Part shown: positions 46,930 through 56,600 of the stretch, one piece after another
Layout: each line of letters begins with the position of its first letter
Position numbering within the stretch: position 1 is the stretch's first letter
Assembly (NCBI GenBank): GCA_031459855.1
Contig: JAVKHP010000001.1
Location: 664,059-728,058 of the forward strand
From: Armatimonadota bacterium
GTDB taxonomy: Bacteria > Sysuimicrobiota > Sysuimicrobiia > Sysuimicrobiales > Humicultoraceae
DNA: 64,000 nt
Direction: 5' to 3'
The notes under the pieces: model-generated
Seen by the model: the letters and a program-made list of their open reading frames with translations, nothing else
The model's database searches: none
Told to the model about the DNA's origin: nothing
Made by a program: the position numbers and the translations under genes

Positions 46930-47904
46930 TCAGAAGGGGGCGAGGAGTTCCAGGCCGTCCGGGGTGCACCGCGTCTCGGTGCCCAGGTCGGCGCACAGTC
47001 GCTGCATCCGTCGCACGATCGCGTCGCGCTCCGCCCCGCGCGCCAGACGGGCCTGGCAGTCGCGGATCACGGTCGGCACCAGCCGCACCCCCTCCACGCG
47101 GCCGCCGCGCACGTCCAGCACGAACACGAACGACCAGTCGTTGCGCTGTACCGGATCGACGACGTAGTCGTCGACGAAGTCGCCGCAACTGTACAGCACC
47201 AGGCCGTCTTTGCCCCACGCCGCCCCGCGGACGACGTGGGCCGAATGTCCGTAGACCACACCAGCCCCGGCCTCCAGCAGGCGCTGCGCCGCCGTCCGGT
47301 GGGCAAGCGGCGGGGCCAGCCCCCAGTTGGGGCCCCAGTGCGCCGAGACGATCACGAGGTCGGCGACCTCGCGCGCCCGGGCCACCTGGGCCAGCAGCGC
47401 GCGGAACGCGGGGCTGTCGGGGTCGTCGACGGGCACGTACCACACCCCGGGCCGGTCGGCCGTCGCCGCCCAGCCGGGCTCGTTGTCGGTGACGGCGAGC
47501 AGCGCCAGCACGCCGTCGCCGGCCTGCACCACCGCCGGCGCCTGAGCCTCGTCGAGGGTGCGGCCGGCACCGGCGCGAGCGATGCCTGCCCGGTCGAGCA
47601 CCGCCAGGCACTCGAGCAACGCTCCCGCGCCGTAGTCCAGCGTGTGGTTGTTGGCGAGCGACACGGCCCGGACGCCGGCAGCAGTCAGCACCGCGACGTT
47701 CCTGGCGTCGGACCGAAAGGTGAACGTCTTGCCGGGCTGCGGCCGCCCGCGGTCGGCCAGCACGCACTCCAGGTTGATCACGAGCGCATCCGCTGCCCGG
47801 AGGACGGGCAGAACATCGCCCCAGGGGTACGTGGCCGGCAGGCGCGCCAGCGCCTCGTTCACGAGCCGCCCGAGCATCACGTCCCCCACCAGCGCGAGCC
47901 GCAT
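46930..47904 (-). CDS. CapA-family poly-gamma-glutamate synthesis-like protein
   Basis: A 324-residue calcineurin-like metallophosphatase-fold protein. RLALVGDVMLGRLVNEAL, VINLECVLADRG, SLANNHTLDYGAGALLE, VIVSAHWGPNWG and VYGHSAHVVRG are the conserved CapA metal-site motifs, and LVLYSCGDFVDDYV is near the C-terminus. CapA proteins take part in polyglutamate capsule synthesis in Bacillus, but most homologues are uncharacterised, and no CapB or CapC is present. ATG 47904 opens directly on the conserved first strand, so I preferred it to an in-frame GTG at 47958. Confidence 0.88.
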   Translation of the reverse strand: MRLALVGDVMLGRLVNEALARLPATYPWGDVLPVLRAADALVINLECVLADRGRPQPGKTFTFRSDARNVAVLTAAGVRAVSLANNHTLDYGAGALLECLAVLDRAGIARAGAGRTLDEAQAPAVVQAGDGVLALLAVTDNEPGWAATADRPGVWYVPVDDPDSPAFRALLAQVARAREVADLVIVSAHWGPNWGLAPPLAHRTAAQRLLEAGAGVVYGHSAHVVRGAAWGKDGLVLYSCGDFVDDYVVDPVQRNDWSFVFVLDVRGGRVEGVRLVPTVIRDCQARLARGAERDAIVRRMQRLCADLGTETRCTPDGLELLAPF

Positions 47905-48102
47905 GCCCGCCCCCCACACCGTCCCCGCCCGACCGGCGGGCCCGGGCCAGGCCACCACCGCACCGCGGAGCCCGGGCTGCGCGCGGGACCCGGCCGGTCA
48001 GCTCCCACCCGTACCGGTCACGCGGCCGAGCCCCTGGCCGGCGTGGCGTGTGCAGCCGTCTTCAGCATGCCACGCCCCGCCGGACGCGGCGAAGGTCGCG
48101 GG

Positions 48103-48603
48103 CTACGTCGCCGACCCGCCGGCGGTCGTCGGGGCAGCGCGCGCTGCGGGCGCGAACCTGGACGCCACCGCGTGCGGCACGACCAGCACCGGCGTGGTAG
48201 CGTGCCGCATGACCGCCTCGGCGACGCTGCCCAGCAGGACGCGCCGCAGGCCGGTGCGGCCGTGGGTACCAACGACGACCAGGTCGGCCTCCACGTCGGA
48301 TGCGATCTGCAGCAGGTCCTCGGCCACGCCACGCTGGCGCATCCGCACCACGACCTGCGCGGGCTGCGCCCCGTCCGTGGCGTCCTCGAAGTCGAGCAGG
48401 ATGGTGGCGCGGAACCGCTCGATGAACTCGTCCACGCCCATGGGTCGCTCGCGGCGCAGCTCGTCGTACTCGCCGGGATCGGCCACGTACGCGACCACGA
48501 GACGCGCCCCGGACTGGCGGGCCAGGGCGTGCGCCAGCGCGTACAGCGCCGGCGAGACCTCCGAGAGGTCGGTGCCCACGAGGATGCGCTGCAGTGTTGC
48601 CAT
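48103..48603 (-). CDS. Universal stress protein
   Basis: A 166-residue UspA-fold protein with LQRILVGTDLSEVSPALYAL and the ATP-binding motif GTHGRTGLRRVLLGSVAEAV. It differs from the Usp at 39636 in a longer C-terminal Ala-rich tail. The ATG at 48603 has GGAGGTGGTGACG upstream and lies about 20 nt after the predicted transcript start of the operator-promoter at 48631-48677. It is divergent from malic enzyme, which has its own copy of the operator, so both are probably induced together. Confidence 0.93.
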   Translation of the reverse strand: MATLQRILVGTDLSEVSPALYALAHALARQSGARLVVAYVADPGEYDELRRERPMGVDEFIERFRATILLDFEDATDGAQPAQVVVRMRQRGVAEDLLQIASDVEADLVVVGTHGRTGLRRVLLGSVAEAVMRHATTPVLVVPHAVASRFAPAARAAPTTAGGSAT

Positions 48604-48630
48604 CGTCACCACCTCCGGCCGTCCCCTTCG

Positions 48631-48677
48631 ACGATAGGCCGGGTCCCACCGGGCGGCCAATCGGGCGCCGAGCCGAT
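48631..48677 (-). promoter_or_regulatory. 18-bp dyad operator plus -10 box, universal stress gene
   Basis: Read on the minus strand, ATCGGCT-CGGC-GCCCGAT (48677-48660) is followed by TATCGT at 48636-48631, 32.5 bp from the centre. The predicted start near 48624 precedes the ATG at 48603. Confidence 0.63.
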
Positions 48678-48716
48678 CCGCCCCCGCACGGGCGCCCCGC
48701 GTCCGCCCCAGGGAAA

Positions 48717-48761
48717 ATCGGGCCCCTGCCCGATGGAGGGCGCAGGTAGCCTCGCTACGCT
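48717..48761 (+). promoter_or_regulatory. 18-bp dyad operator plus -10 box, malic enzyme operon
   Basis: A perfect dyad ATCGGGC-CCCT-GCCCGAT at 48717-48734 with TACGCT at 48756-48761, 30.5 bp from the centre. The predicted start near 48768 serves the malic enzyme, histidine kinase and response regulator genes. Confidence 0.68.
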
Positions 48762-48802
48762 GGAACAGGAACCGTGGCGTCTGCCACCCTGGAGGCGGTG
48801 CC

Positions 48803-50107
48803 GTGCAGATCACCCGTGAGGAAGCGCTGGAGTACCACGCCCGGGGACGGCCAGGCAAGCTGGCCGTCGCCATCACCAAGCCCTGCGCCGGGCAGCGTGA
48901 TCTGAGCCTGGCCTACACCCCCGGGGTCGCCGAGGTGGTCCGCGAGATCCAGCGGGACCCCGAGGCAGCCTACCGGTACACGGCCCGGGGCAACCTGGTG
49001 GCCGTGGTGAGCAACGGGACGGCCGTGCTCGGGCTGGGGCAGACGGGCGCCCTGGCCGCCAAGCCCGTCATGGAAGGGAAGGCGCTGCTCTTCAAAGCCT
49101 TCGCCGACGTGGACGCGTTCGATCTCGAGATCGACGCCACCGACCCCGACGAGGTCGTGCGGATCGTGCGGGCGCTGGCCCCGACCGTCGGCGGCATCAA
49201 CCTGGAGGACATCAAGGCCCCCGACTGCTTCGTCATCGAAGAGCGCCTGCGGGCGCTGCTGGACATCCCCGTCTTCCACGACGACCAGCACGGCACGGCG
49301 ATCGTGACGGGCGCCGCGCTGCTCAACGCGCTGGAACTGGCCGACAAACCCGTGCACAGCGTACGCACCGTCATCAGCGGCGCCGGCGCCTCGGCCATCG
49401 CCACGGCGGCGTTCTTCGTGGAGCTGGGCATGCCGCGCGAGCACATCACCCTGGTGGACACCACTGGGGTGGTCTACGCAGGGCGTGCGGTCAACATGAA
49501 CCCCTACAAGGCGCGCTTTGCGGTCCAGACGCAGGCGCGCACGCTGGCCGAGGCCCTGGAGGGAGCCGACGTCTTCGTGGGCCTGTCGGTGGGCGGGATC
49601 GTCTCGCCCGAGATGGTCCGCCGCATGGCTCCACGTCCGATCCTGTTCGCCATGGCCAACCCGGATCCCGAGATCACCTACACCGACGCGCGCGCGGCGC
49701 GTCCCGACGTCCTGATGGCCACGGGCCGCTCCGACGACCCCAACCAGGTGAACAACGTCCTGGCGTTCCCCTTCGTGTTCCGCGGGGCGCTCGACGTGCG
49801 GGCCCGCGCCATCACCGAACGCATGAAGATCGCGGCCGCCCGGGCGCTGGCGGCGCTGGCCAAGGAAGACGTGCCCCTCGCCGTCCGCGACGCCTACGGG
49901 CTCACCCAGGTGACCTTCGGCCCCGACTACTTCCTGCCCAAACCGCTCGACCCCCGCGTGCTGGTCTGGGTGGCCCCCGCCGTGGCCGAAGCCGCCATGG
50001 CCGACGGCGTCGCCCGGCGTCCGCTGGACCTGCAGACCTACCGCCAGGAACTCGTGGCCAGGGCCCACCGGCGCCTGGCCGGCGGCGCGCTGGCGGCGGC
50101 GAGGTAG
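48803..50107 (+). CDS. Malic enzyme (short, NAD(P)-dependent)
   Basis: A 434-residue enzyme that oxidatively decarboxylates malate to pyruvate. The N-terminal domain has [30 protein letters not shown] and [16 protein letters not shown]; metal and substrate residues lie in [14 protein letters not shown] and [11 protein letters not shown]; the NAD domain has [16 protein letters not shown]. It lacks the phosphotransacetylase tail of MaeB. The GTG at 48803 has GGAGGCGGTGCC. The kinase gene starts 7 nt after its stop, so metabolism and signalling genes share a transcript. Confidence 0.94.
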   Translation: MQITREEALEYHARGRPGKLAVAITKPCAGQRDLSLAYTPGVAEVVREIQRDPEAAYRYTARGNLVAVVSNGTAVLGLGQTGALAAKPVMEGKALLFKAFADVDAFDLEIDATDPDEVVRIVRALAPTVGGINLEDIKAPDCFVIEERLRALLDIPVFHDDQHGTAIVTGAALLNALELADKPVHSVRTVISGAGASAIATAAFFVELGMPREHITLVDTTGVVYAGRAVNMNPYKARFAVQTQARTLAEALEGADVFVGLSVGGIVSPEMVRRMAPRPILFAMANPDPEITYTDARAARPDVLMATGRSDDPNQVNNVLAFPFVFRGALDVRARAITERMKIAAARALAALAKEDVPLAVRDAYGLTQVTFGPDYFLPKPLDPRVLVWVAPAVAEAAMADGVARRPLDLQTYRQELVARAHRRLAGGALAAAR

Positions 50108-50114
50108 GTGCGCG

Positions 50115-51233
50115 GTGACGGACACGCAGGCTGAGACGTCGCCGGTACCCGGCGGCCGGTGGCAGCGGCTCTGGCGGCGCGTGCCGATCCTGCACCGCAT
50201 CCTCGGAGCCAACGCCGCCATCATCGTGATCGGTGCCGTGGGGGGCACCCTGATCGCCGTGCGCCACGGGGCCGCCCACCCGTCGTCGCCGCACTATGAG
50301 CTGATCGCCGGCTTCCTGCTGGCAGGCATCGCGGCCAGCGTGCTGGCCAACTTCGTGGTGCTGCGGGCGGTGCTGCGTCCCCTCGACCACCTGCAGCGGG
50401 CGGTGGAGGCGGTACGCACCGGCGCCACCGGCGTGCGCGTCCAGCGGCACGGGCTGTGGGACGAGCGCCTGGAGCACCTGGCCGACGCCTTCGACGGCAT
50501 GGTGGCGGCGTTGGACGCCCAGACCGAGCGGCTGCGCCGTCTGCCGGGGCAGATCCTCCGCGCCCAGGAAGAGGAGCGCCGGCGCATCGCCCGCGAGCTG
50601 CACGACGAGGCGGCGCAGGCCCTCACCTCGTTGCTGGTGCGCCTGCGGCTGCTGGAGCAGACGGACGAGCCGACGCAGGTCCGGGCACGGGTCCGTGAGC
50701 TGCGGGCACTGACCGCACGGGCCCTGGACGACGTCCGCCGCATCGCGGTGGAGCTGCGTCCGTCGGTCCTGGACGACCTGGGCCTGGCTGCGGCGCTGGC
50801 TGCCCATGCCGACGCCCTGAACGCCTCCGGCGAGATGCGCGTCACCGTGACCGCCGGATTGAACGGGCGGCTGCCGCCGGAGGTCGAGCTGGCGCTGTAC
50901 CGCGTCGCCCAGGAGGCGTTGACCAACGCTCGCCGGCACGGGAGGGCCACCGCGGCCGATGTGCGCCTGTGGCATGGCATGGGCGAGGTGCACCTGGAGG
51001 TCCGCGACAACGGTGTTGGCTTCGACCCCGCCCGCGTCGGCCGCGCGGTAGGGCAGGCCACCCCAGCGGCGGCACGCAACGGCGCCAGCGGGTTGGGCCT
51101 GGCAGGGATGGCCGAGCGCATCGCCCTGGTGGGCGGCCGCCTGGACATCCGCTCGGCGCCGGGCGCCGGCACCACCGTCGCCGCCACGGTCCCGCTGCCC
51201 GTCGCCGCACCGGGGGCCGTCGACGGTGGCTAA
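50115..51233 (+). CDS. Membrane histidine kinase, NarX/HisKA_3 type
   Basis: A 372-residue sensor kinase with two helices (ANAAIIVIGAVGGTLIAV and LIAGFLLAGIAASVLANFVV) flanking only a very short external loop, then a HAMP linker (LRPLDHLQRAVEAVRTG), a HisKA_3 dimer helix with the phosphorylated histidine in RRRIARELHDEAAQAL, and a HATPase with EALTNARRHG, DNGVGFDP and GLGLAGMAERIALVGG. With no sensory domain, it may detect a membrane state such as redox or quinone status. The GTG start follows malic enzyme directly, and the gene overlaps the regulator gene by 8 nt. Confidence 0.92.
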   Translation: MTDTQAETSPVPGGRWQRLWRRVPILHRILGANAAIIVIGAVGGTLIAVRHGAAHPSSPHYELIAGFLLAGIAASVLANFVVLRAVLRPLDHLQRAVEAVRTGATGVRVQRHGLWDERLEHLADAFDGMVAALDAQTERLRRLPGQILRAQEEERRRIARELHDEAAQALTSLLVRLRLLEQTDEPTQVRARVRELRALTARALDDVRRIAVELRPSVLDDLGLAAALAAHADALNASGEMRVTVTAGLNGRLPPEVELALYRVAQEALTNARRHGRATAADVRLWHGMGEVHLEVRDNGVGFDPARVGRAVGQATPAAARNGASGLGLAGMAERIALVGGRLDIRSAPGAGTTVAATVPLPVAAPGAVDGG

Positions 51234-51888
51234 CACGATTCGCGTGCTGCTGGCTGACGACCACCCGGTGCTGCGCGCCGGGTTGCGGGCGCTGCTGGAG
51301 CACGAACCCGACATGGTGGTGGTGGGCGAGGCGTCCACGGGGCGAGAGGCCGTGGCCCTGGCCGCGCAGACGCATCCCGACGTGGTGGTGATGGACATCG
51401 GCATGCCCGAGATGGACGGGCTGGAGGCGACGCGACAGCTCCGCGCGCTGGGCCTGCGGACCCAGGTGCTGATCCTCACGGTGCACGCCCAGGAGCGCTA
51501 TCTGTTTCCGGTGCTGAAGGCCGGGGCGGCTGGCTACGTCAACAAGACCGCGGCCGACGTCGAGTTGATCACCGCCATTCGCACCGTGGCCGCCGGTGGC
51601 GCCTACCTCCACCCGGCCGCGGCGCGCGCCCTGCTGGAAGACTTCGTGGCCCGGGTGCGGGCGGGTGAGGAGCAGGACAGCTACGACCGGCTCTCCGAGC
51701 GGGAACGCGAGGTCCTGAAGCTGGTGGCAGAAGGATACACGACCCGCGAGATCGCCGAACGCCTGTTCCTGAGCCCCAAGAGCGTCGAGACCTACCGCGC
51801 GCGCATCCTCGAGAAGCTCGAGCTCCGCACCCGTGCGGAGCTGGTGCGCTACGCGCTGCGCCGGGGGCTGCTGCTGGAGGAGGTCTGA
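51226..51888 (+). CDS. NarL/FixJ-family response regulator
   Basis: A 220-residue two-domain regulator. The receiver has LLADDHPVLRAGL, the phosphoacceptor in VVVMDIGMPEMDGLE, LTVHAQ and the lysine in GYVNKTAAD. The LuxR-type helix-turn-helix has LSEREREVLKLVAEGYTTRE and IAERLFLSPKSVETYRARIL. It is certainly the partner of the preceding kinase (8-nt overlap). Because its operon carries the 18-bp dyad, it is a candidate autoregulated master activator of that operator family; this is inference. Confidence 0.94.
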   Translation: MANTIRVLLADDHPVLRAGLRALLEHEPDMVVVGEASTGREAVALAAQTHPDVVVMDIGMPEMDGLEATRQLRALGLRTQVLILTVHAQERYLFPVLKAGAAGYVNKTAADVELITAIRTVAAGGAYLHPAAARALLEDFVARVRAGEEQDSYDRLSEREREVLKLVAEGYTTREIAERLFLSPKSVETYRARILEKLELRTRAELVRYALRRGLLLEEV

Positions 51889-52029
51889 GCGACGCCGAGT
51901 AGTCCTGTGCGTGGATGGGAGGGACCGGCGCGCCAGGCAGCGTCGGCGTCTGGCCGGGACACCGCGTGGAGCGCACCCCACGGGGCCGCCTGGCGCGACG
52001 AGCGATCTGCAGCCTAGAGGAGGCCAGCC

Positions 52030-53184
52030 ATGCGACGTGTCGTCATCCTGGGCGGGGGCAGTGGCGGGGCGATCGCCGCCCGACGGTTCGCCCAGTGGAG
52101 CCGCCCGGGCGAGGTCGAGGTCGTGCTGATCGACCGCAGCCCCTGGCACGAGTACCGGCCGTCCTACCTGTGGGTGATGACCGGCCGGCGTCGCCCTGAC
52201 GAGGTACGCCGGCCGCTGCGCCTGCTCGAAGCGCGATACGGCACACGGGTGATGCAGGCGACGGTGCAGACGATCGACCCGGACGCACGGCGGGTGGTGA
52301 CCGAGCAGGGCACGGTGGACTACGATTTCCTCATCGTCGCCCTGGGGGCGGTGCTGAAGGAGGACCCCACCCTCCAGGGAGTGGAAGCACCGTGGGAACT
52401 GGACCACGCGCTGGCGCTGCACCAGCGGCTGGCGACCTTCCAGGGGGGCCGGGTCGTCGTGGGGCCGGTGGCGTGGCCCTACCGCTGCCCGCCGGCGCCG
52501 TTCGAGGTGGCGTTCATGCTGCGCTACCTGGCCGACCAGCGTCACGTCTCCGACCGGACCGAGATCACGGTGTTCCATCCGTGGCAGCGCCCCATGGAGA
52601 CCTTCGGCCCCCTCATGGTGGACGGCTTCAGCCGGTTCATGCGCGACTTTCGGGTGCGCTTCGAAGGCGGCTTCACCCTGGCCGCACACGATCCTGACCG
52701 CCGCGTGCTGCGCGCCGCCGACGGCCGCACGCTGGAGTACGACCTGGCGGTCGTGGTCCCGCCGCACGAGGCGCCGGCGCCCGTGCGGGCATCGCCGCTG
52801 GCTGCCGCCGGCGGCTACATGGACGTGGTGCTCCCGGCCATGATCTCGCCCCGGTACCCCGAGGTCTACGGCATCGGCGACGTGGTGGCACCGACGATCG
52901 GTCTGGGCATGGCGGGGGTCTTCGCGCACCTCCAGGCCGACCACGTGGTCACCCAGATCCTCGACCGGGTGCGCGGGGTCTTCGTGGGCGAGCTCTACAA
53001 CATGGTGGGCGTGTGTGTCATGGACACGGGCTACATGGGCGCCGCCGTCTGGTGCGACTTCACCGACAAGCTCTACGGCCGCGCCCCGCACCCGGACTGC
53101 CGCATGCTGGGCGGCATGCGGCTGTTCCGGGCGGTCAAGGCGGGCTTCGAGCGTTTCTGGTTCGCCAGTCTCTTCGGCGCCTAG
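52030..53184 (+). CDS. NAD(P)/FAD-dependent oxidoreductase, SQR-like
   Basis: A 384-residue flavoprotein of the sulfide:quinone reductase/NDH-2 group. The FAD motif VVILGGGSGGAIAARRFA is at the N-terminus, followed by DRSPWHEYRPSYLWVMTGRR, DYDFLIVALGAVL and VYGIGDVVAPTIGLGMAGVF, with a C-terminal amphipathic part (FRAVKAGFERFWFASLFG). It lacks clear catalytic cysteines of true SQR at the usual places, so the electron donor is uncertain. The ATG at 52030 has AGAGGAGGCC. The DUF1641 gene follows after 11 nt, a pairing seen in other bacteria. Confidence 0.87.
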   Translation: MRRVVILGGGSGGAIAARRFAQWSRPGEVEVVLIDRSPWHEYRPSYLWVMTGRRRPDEVRRPLRLLEARYGTRVMQATVQTIDPDARRVVTEQGTVDYDFLIVALGAVLKEDPTLQGVEAPWELDHALALHQRLATFQGGRVVVGPVAWPYRCPPAPFEVAFMLRYLADQRHVSDRTEITVFHPWQRPMETFGPLMVDGFSRFMRDFRVRFEGGFTLAAHDPDRRVLRAADGRTLEYDLAVVVPPHEAPAPVRASPLAAAGGYMDVVLPAMISPRYPEVYGIGDVVAPTIGLGMAGVFAHLQADHVVTQILDRVRGVFVGELYNMVGVCVMDTGYMGAAVWCDFTDKLYGRAPHPDCRMLGGMRLFRAVKAGFERFWFASLFGA

Positions 53185-53195
53185 GGAGGACCGCG

Positions 53196-53681
53196 ATGTC
53201 GAACGCACAGAGCTCCCCCCCGCTCGCCTCTGACCTGAGTCCCGAGGATCGCCAGGCCCTCGAGCGCCTGCTGGCCGAGGTCGCGCGCAACGCCGGTGCC
53301 CTCGAGCAGGGCGTGCGCATCGTCCAGCGGCTTGCCGATACCGGCCTGCTGGCCGCCGCCGAGGCGGTCCTGGAGGAGTTCGACGAGGCGTTCAGCGCCT
53401 CGACGCGCCCCGAGCTGATGAGCATGGTAGCCAACCTGATGATGGTCCTGGGGACCCTGGGCCAGCTCGCCTACGGACCGTTCTTCACGGCCGCCATGCA
53501 GGTCCCAGCCGCGGTGAACGCCGCCTATCCCGCAGCTGCAGCGCGCCGCACGCCGCTGCGTTTGCGCGAGGTCGTGGCGCTGCTGCGCAGCCCGGAGCTG
53601 GCAGGCCTGCTGGAGCTGGTGATGGCCGCGCTGCGGGCCATGCGCGCCCCCGCCGGGTCGACAGCGGGGGACGGGAGGTGA
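53196..53681 (+). CDS. DUF1641-family protein
   Basis: A 161-residue, mostly helical protein of the DUF1641 family. LADTGLLAAAEAVLEEFDEAF is the conserved first part and LGTLGQLAYGPFFTAAMQVP the hydrophobic middle; LRLREVVALLRSPELAGLLELV closes it. Function is unknown, but the family often accompanies SQR-like flavoproteins and formate dehydrogenases, implying a role in a membrane redox complex. The ATG at 53196 has AGGGAGGACC. The gene runs directly into the PFOR gene. Confidence 0.85.
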   Translation: MSNAQSSPPLASDLSPEDRQALERLLAEVARNAGALEQGVRIVQRLADTGLLAAAEAVLEEFDEAFSASTRPELMSMVANLMMVLGTLGQLAYGPFFTAAMQVPAAVNAAYPAAAARRTPLRLREVVALLRSPELAGLLELVMAALRAMRAPAGSTAGDGR

Positions 53682-53686
53682 ACCCG

Positions 53687-56600
53687 ATGGCACCCAGCAC
53701 GGCGACCGCCATGGTCACCCTCGACGGCAACGAGGCCGCCGCCTCGGTCGCCTACCGCCTGAGCGAGGTCATCGCCATCTACCCGATCACCCCCTCCTCG
53801 CCCATGGGCGAGCTGGCCGACGAGTGGGCGGTCGCCGGGCGGCGCAACCTGTGGGGCCAGGTCCCCGAGGTGATCGAGATGCAGTCGGAAGGCGGCGCCG
53901 CCGGTGTCGTGCACGGCGCGCTCCAGGCCGGCGCCCTGGCCACCACGTTTACCGCCTCCCAGGGGCTGCTGCTGATGATCCCCAACATGTACAAGATCGC
54001 CGGGGAGCTGACGGCGTTCACCATGCACGTGGCCGCCCGCACCGTGGCCACCCACGCGCTGTCGATCTTCGGCGACCACTCCGACGTCATGGCGTGCCGC
54101 CAGACGGGCTTCGCCATCCTGGCGTCGGGGTCGGTGCAGGAAGCGGGCGACCTGGCCTGCATCGCCCACGCCGCCACGCTGCGCAGCCGCGTGCCGTTCC
54201 TGCACTTCTTCGACGGGTTCCGCACCTCCCACGAGATCAACAAGGTGGCGCCCGTCGACGACGCGACCCTGCGGGCGATGATCCCCGACGAGCTGGTCGA
54301 GGCGCACCGTCGTCGCGCGCTGTCGCCCGACCGCCCGGTCGTGCGTGGCACCGCCCACAACCCCGACACCTACTTCCAGGCCCGTGAGGCGTGCAACCCC
54401 TTCTACCTCGCCTGTCCCCAGCACGTGCAGGACGCCATGGACCGCTTCGCCGCGCTGACGGGCCGGCAGTACCACCTGTTCGACTACGTGGGCCACCCCG
54501 AAGCCGACCGCGTGGTGGTCCTCATGGGCTCGGGGGCCGAGACGGCCCACGAGACGGTGGAGTGGCTGGTGGCCCGCGGCGAGCGCGTCGGCGTGGTCAA
54601 GGTGCGACTGTTCCGGCCGTTCTCGGCCACCGACTTCGTGGCGGCGCTGCCGCCCACGGTGCGCGCCATCGCCGTGCTGGACCGCACCAAGGAACCCGGA
54701 GCGCCCGGCGAGCCCCTCTACCTGGACGTGGTCGCGGCCCTCTACGAGGCCACCACCGACGGTACGGCGGCCCGGCGGCCGATGCCGCTCGTCATCGGCG
54801 GCCGCTACGGGCTCTCGTCCAAGGAGTTCACCCCGGCCATGGTGGCGGCCATCTTTGCCGAACTGGCCCGACCGGCGCCCCGCCGCCGCTTCACGGTGGG
54901 GATCACCGACGACGTCACGGGCCTGTCGCTGCCCTACGACCCGGCGCTGGACATCGAGCCCGCCGACGTGACCCGCGCCGTCTTCTTCGGCCTGGGCGCC
55001 GACGGCACCGTGAGCGCCAACAAGAACTCCATCAAGATCATCGGCGAGGAGACCCCGCTGTTCGCCCAGGGCTACTTCGTCTACGACTCCAAGAAGTCGG
55101 GGTCGATGACGATCTCGCACCTGCGCTTCGGCCCGCGGCCGATCCGCTCGACCTACCTGATCCAGCGGGCCAACTTCGTTGCCTGCCACCAGTGGGCGTT
55201 CCTGGAACGCGTGGACGTGCTCCGCTACGCGGCGCCGGGCGCGGTCGTCCTGCTCAACGCCCCGTACGGCCCCGACGCGCTCTGGGACCACCTCCCCCGC
55301 GAGGTGCAGGAGCAGATCGTCGAGCGCGGCCTGCGGGTCTACACCATCAACGCCAGCGACGTGGCCCGCCGGACCGGCATGGGCGGCCGCATCAGCACCA
55401 TCATGCAGACCTGCTTCTTCGCCCTCTCGGGCGTGCTGCCGCGCGAGGAGGCCATCGCCAGGATCAAGGACGCGATCCAGAAGGCCTACGGGCGCAAGGG
55501 CGACGAGGTGGTCCGGCGCAACTGGCAGGCGGTGGACGAGACCCTGGCCCACCTCCACGAGGTGCCCGTGCCCGGGCGCGTCACCGCCACGCGCGGCCGG
55601 CCGCCCGTGGTGCCCGCCCACGCCCCCGACTTCGTCCGCCGCGTGACCGCCGTGATGCTGGCCGGCCAGGGCGACCTGCTGCCCGTCAGCGCCTTCCCGC
55701 CCGACGGGACCTGGCCGGTGGGCACCAGCCGCTGGGAGAAGCGCAACATCGCCCAGGAGATCCCGGTGTGGGATCCTGCCATCTGCATCCAGTGCAACAA
55801 GTGCGTCTTCGTCTGCCCGCACGCGGTGATTCGTGCCAAGGTGGTGCCTGCCGCCGCCGTGGACGGCGCGCCGCCCACCTTCAAGACCATGCCGTTCCGC
55901 AGCCACGAGCTGCTCGATCACGTCTACGCCCTGCAGGTCTCGCCCGACGACTGCACGGGCTGCAGCCTGTGCGTCATGGTGTGTCCGGCCAAGGACCGCA
56001 CCAACCCCCGGCACAAGGCGCTGGCCATGGCCCCCCAGGCGCCGCTGCGCGAGGCCGAGCGGGCCAACTGGGAGTTCTTCCTCACGCTGCCCGACCTCGA
56101 CCGCACCCGGGTGCGCCGCCACGACGTCAAGGACTCCCAGTTCCTGGAACCGCTGTTCGAGTTCTCGGGCGCGTGCGCGGGGTGCGGCGAGACCCCCTAC
56201 CTGAAGCTGCTCACCCAGCTGGTGGGCGACCGGCTGTTGATCGCCAACGCCACGGGCTGCTCGTCGATCTACGGCGGGAACCTCCCCACGACGCCCTACG
56301 CGGCCAACCGCGACGGCCGGGGGCCGGCGTGGTCCAACTCCCTGTTCGAGGACAACGCCGAGTTCGGGCTGGGCTTTCGCCTGGCGATCGATCAGCTGAC
56401 CGCCGAGGCCCGGGCGTTGCTCGAGCGCCTGGCGCCGGCGGTGGGCGCCGACCTGGCGGCGGCGCTGCTGGCCGCCGACCAGCACGACGAGGCGGGCATC
56501 GCCGCCCAGCGGGCGCGGGTCGCCACGCTGCGGGAGCGGCTGGCCGGGCTCGACGACCCGGCGGCGCGACGCCTGGACGTGCTGGCCGACTACCTGGTGC

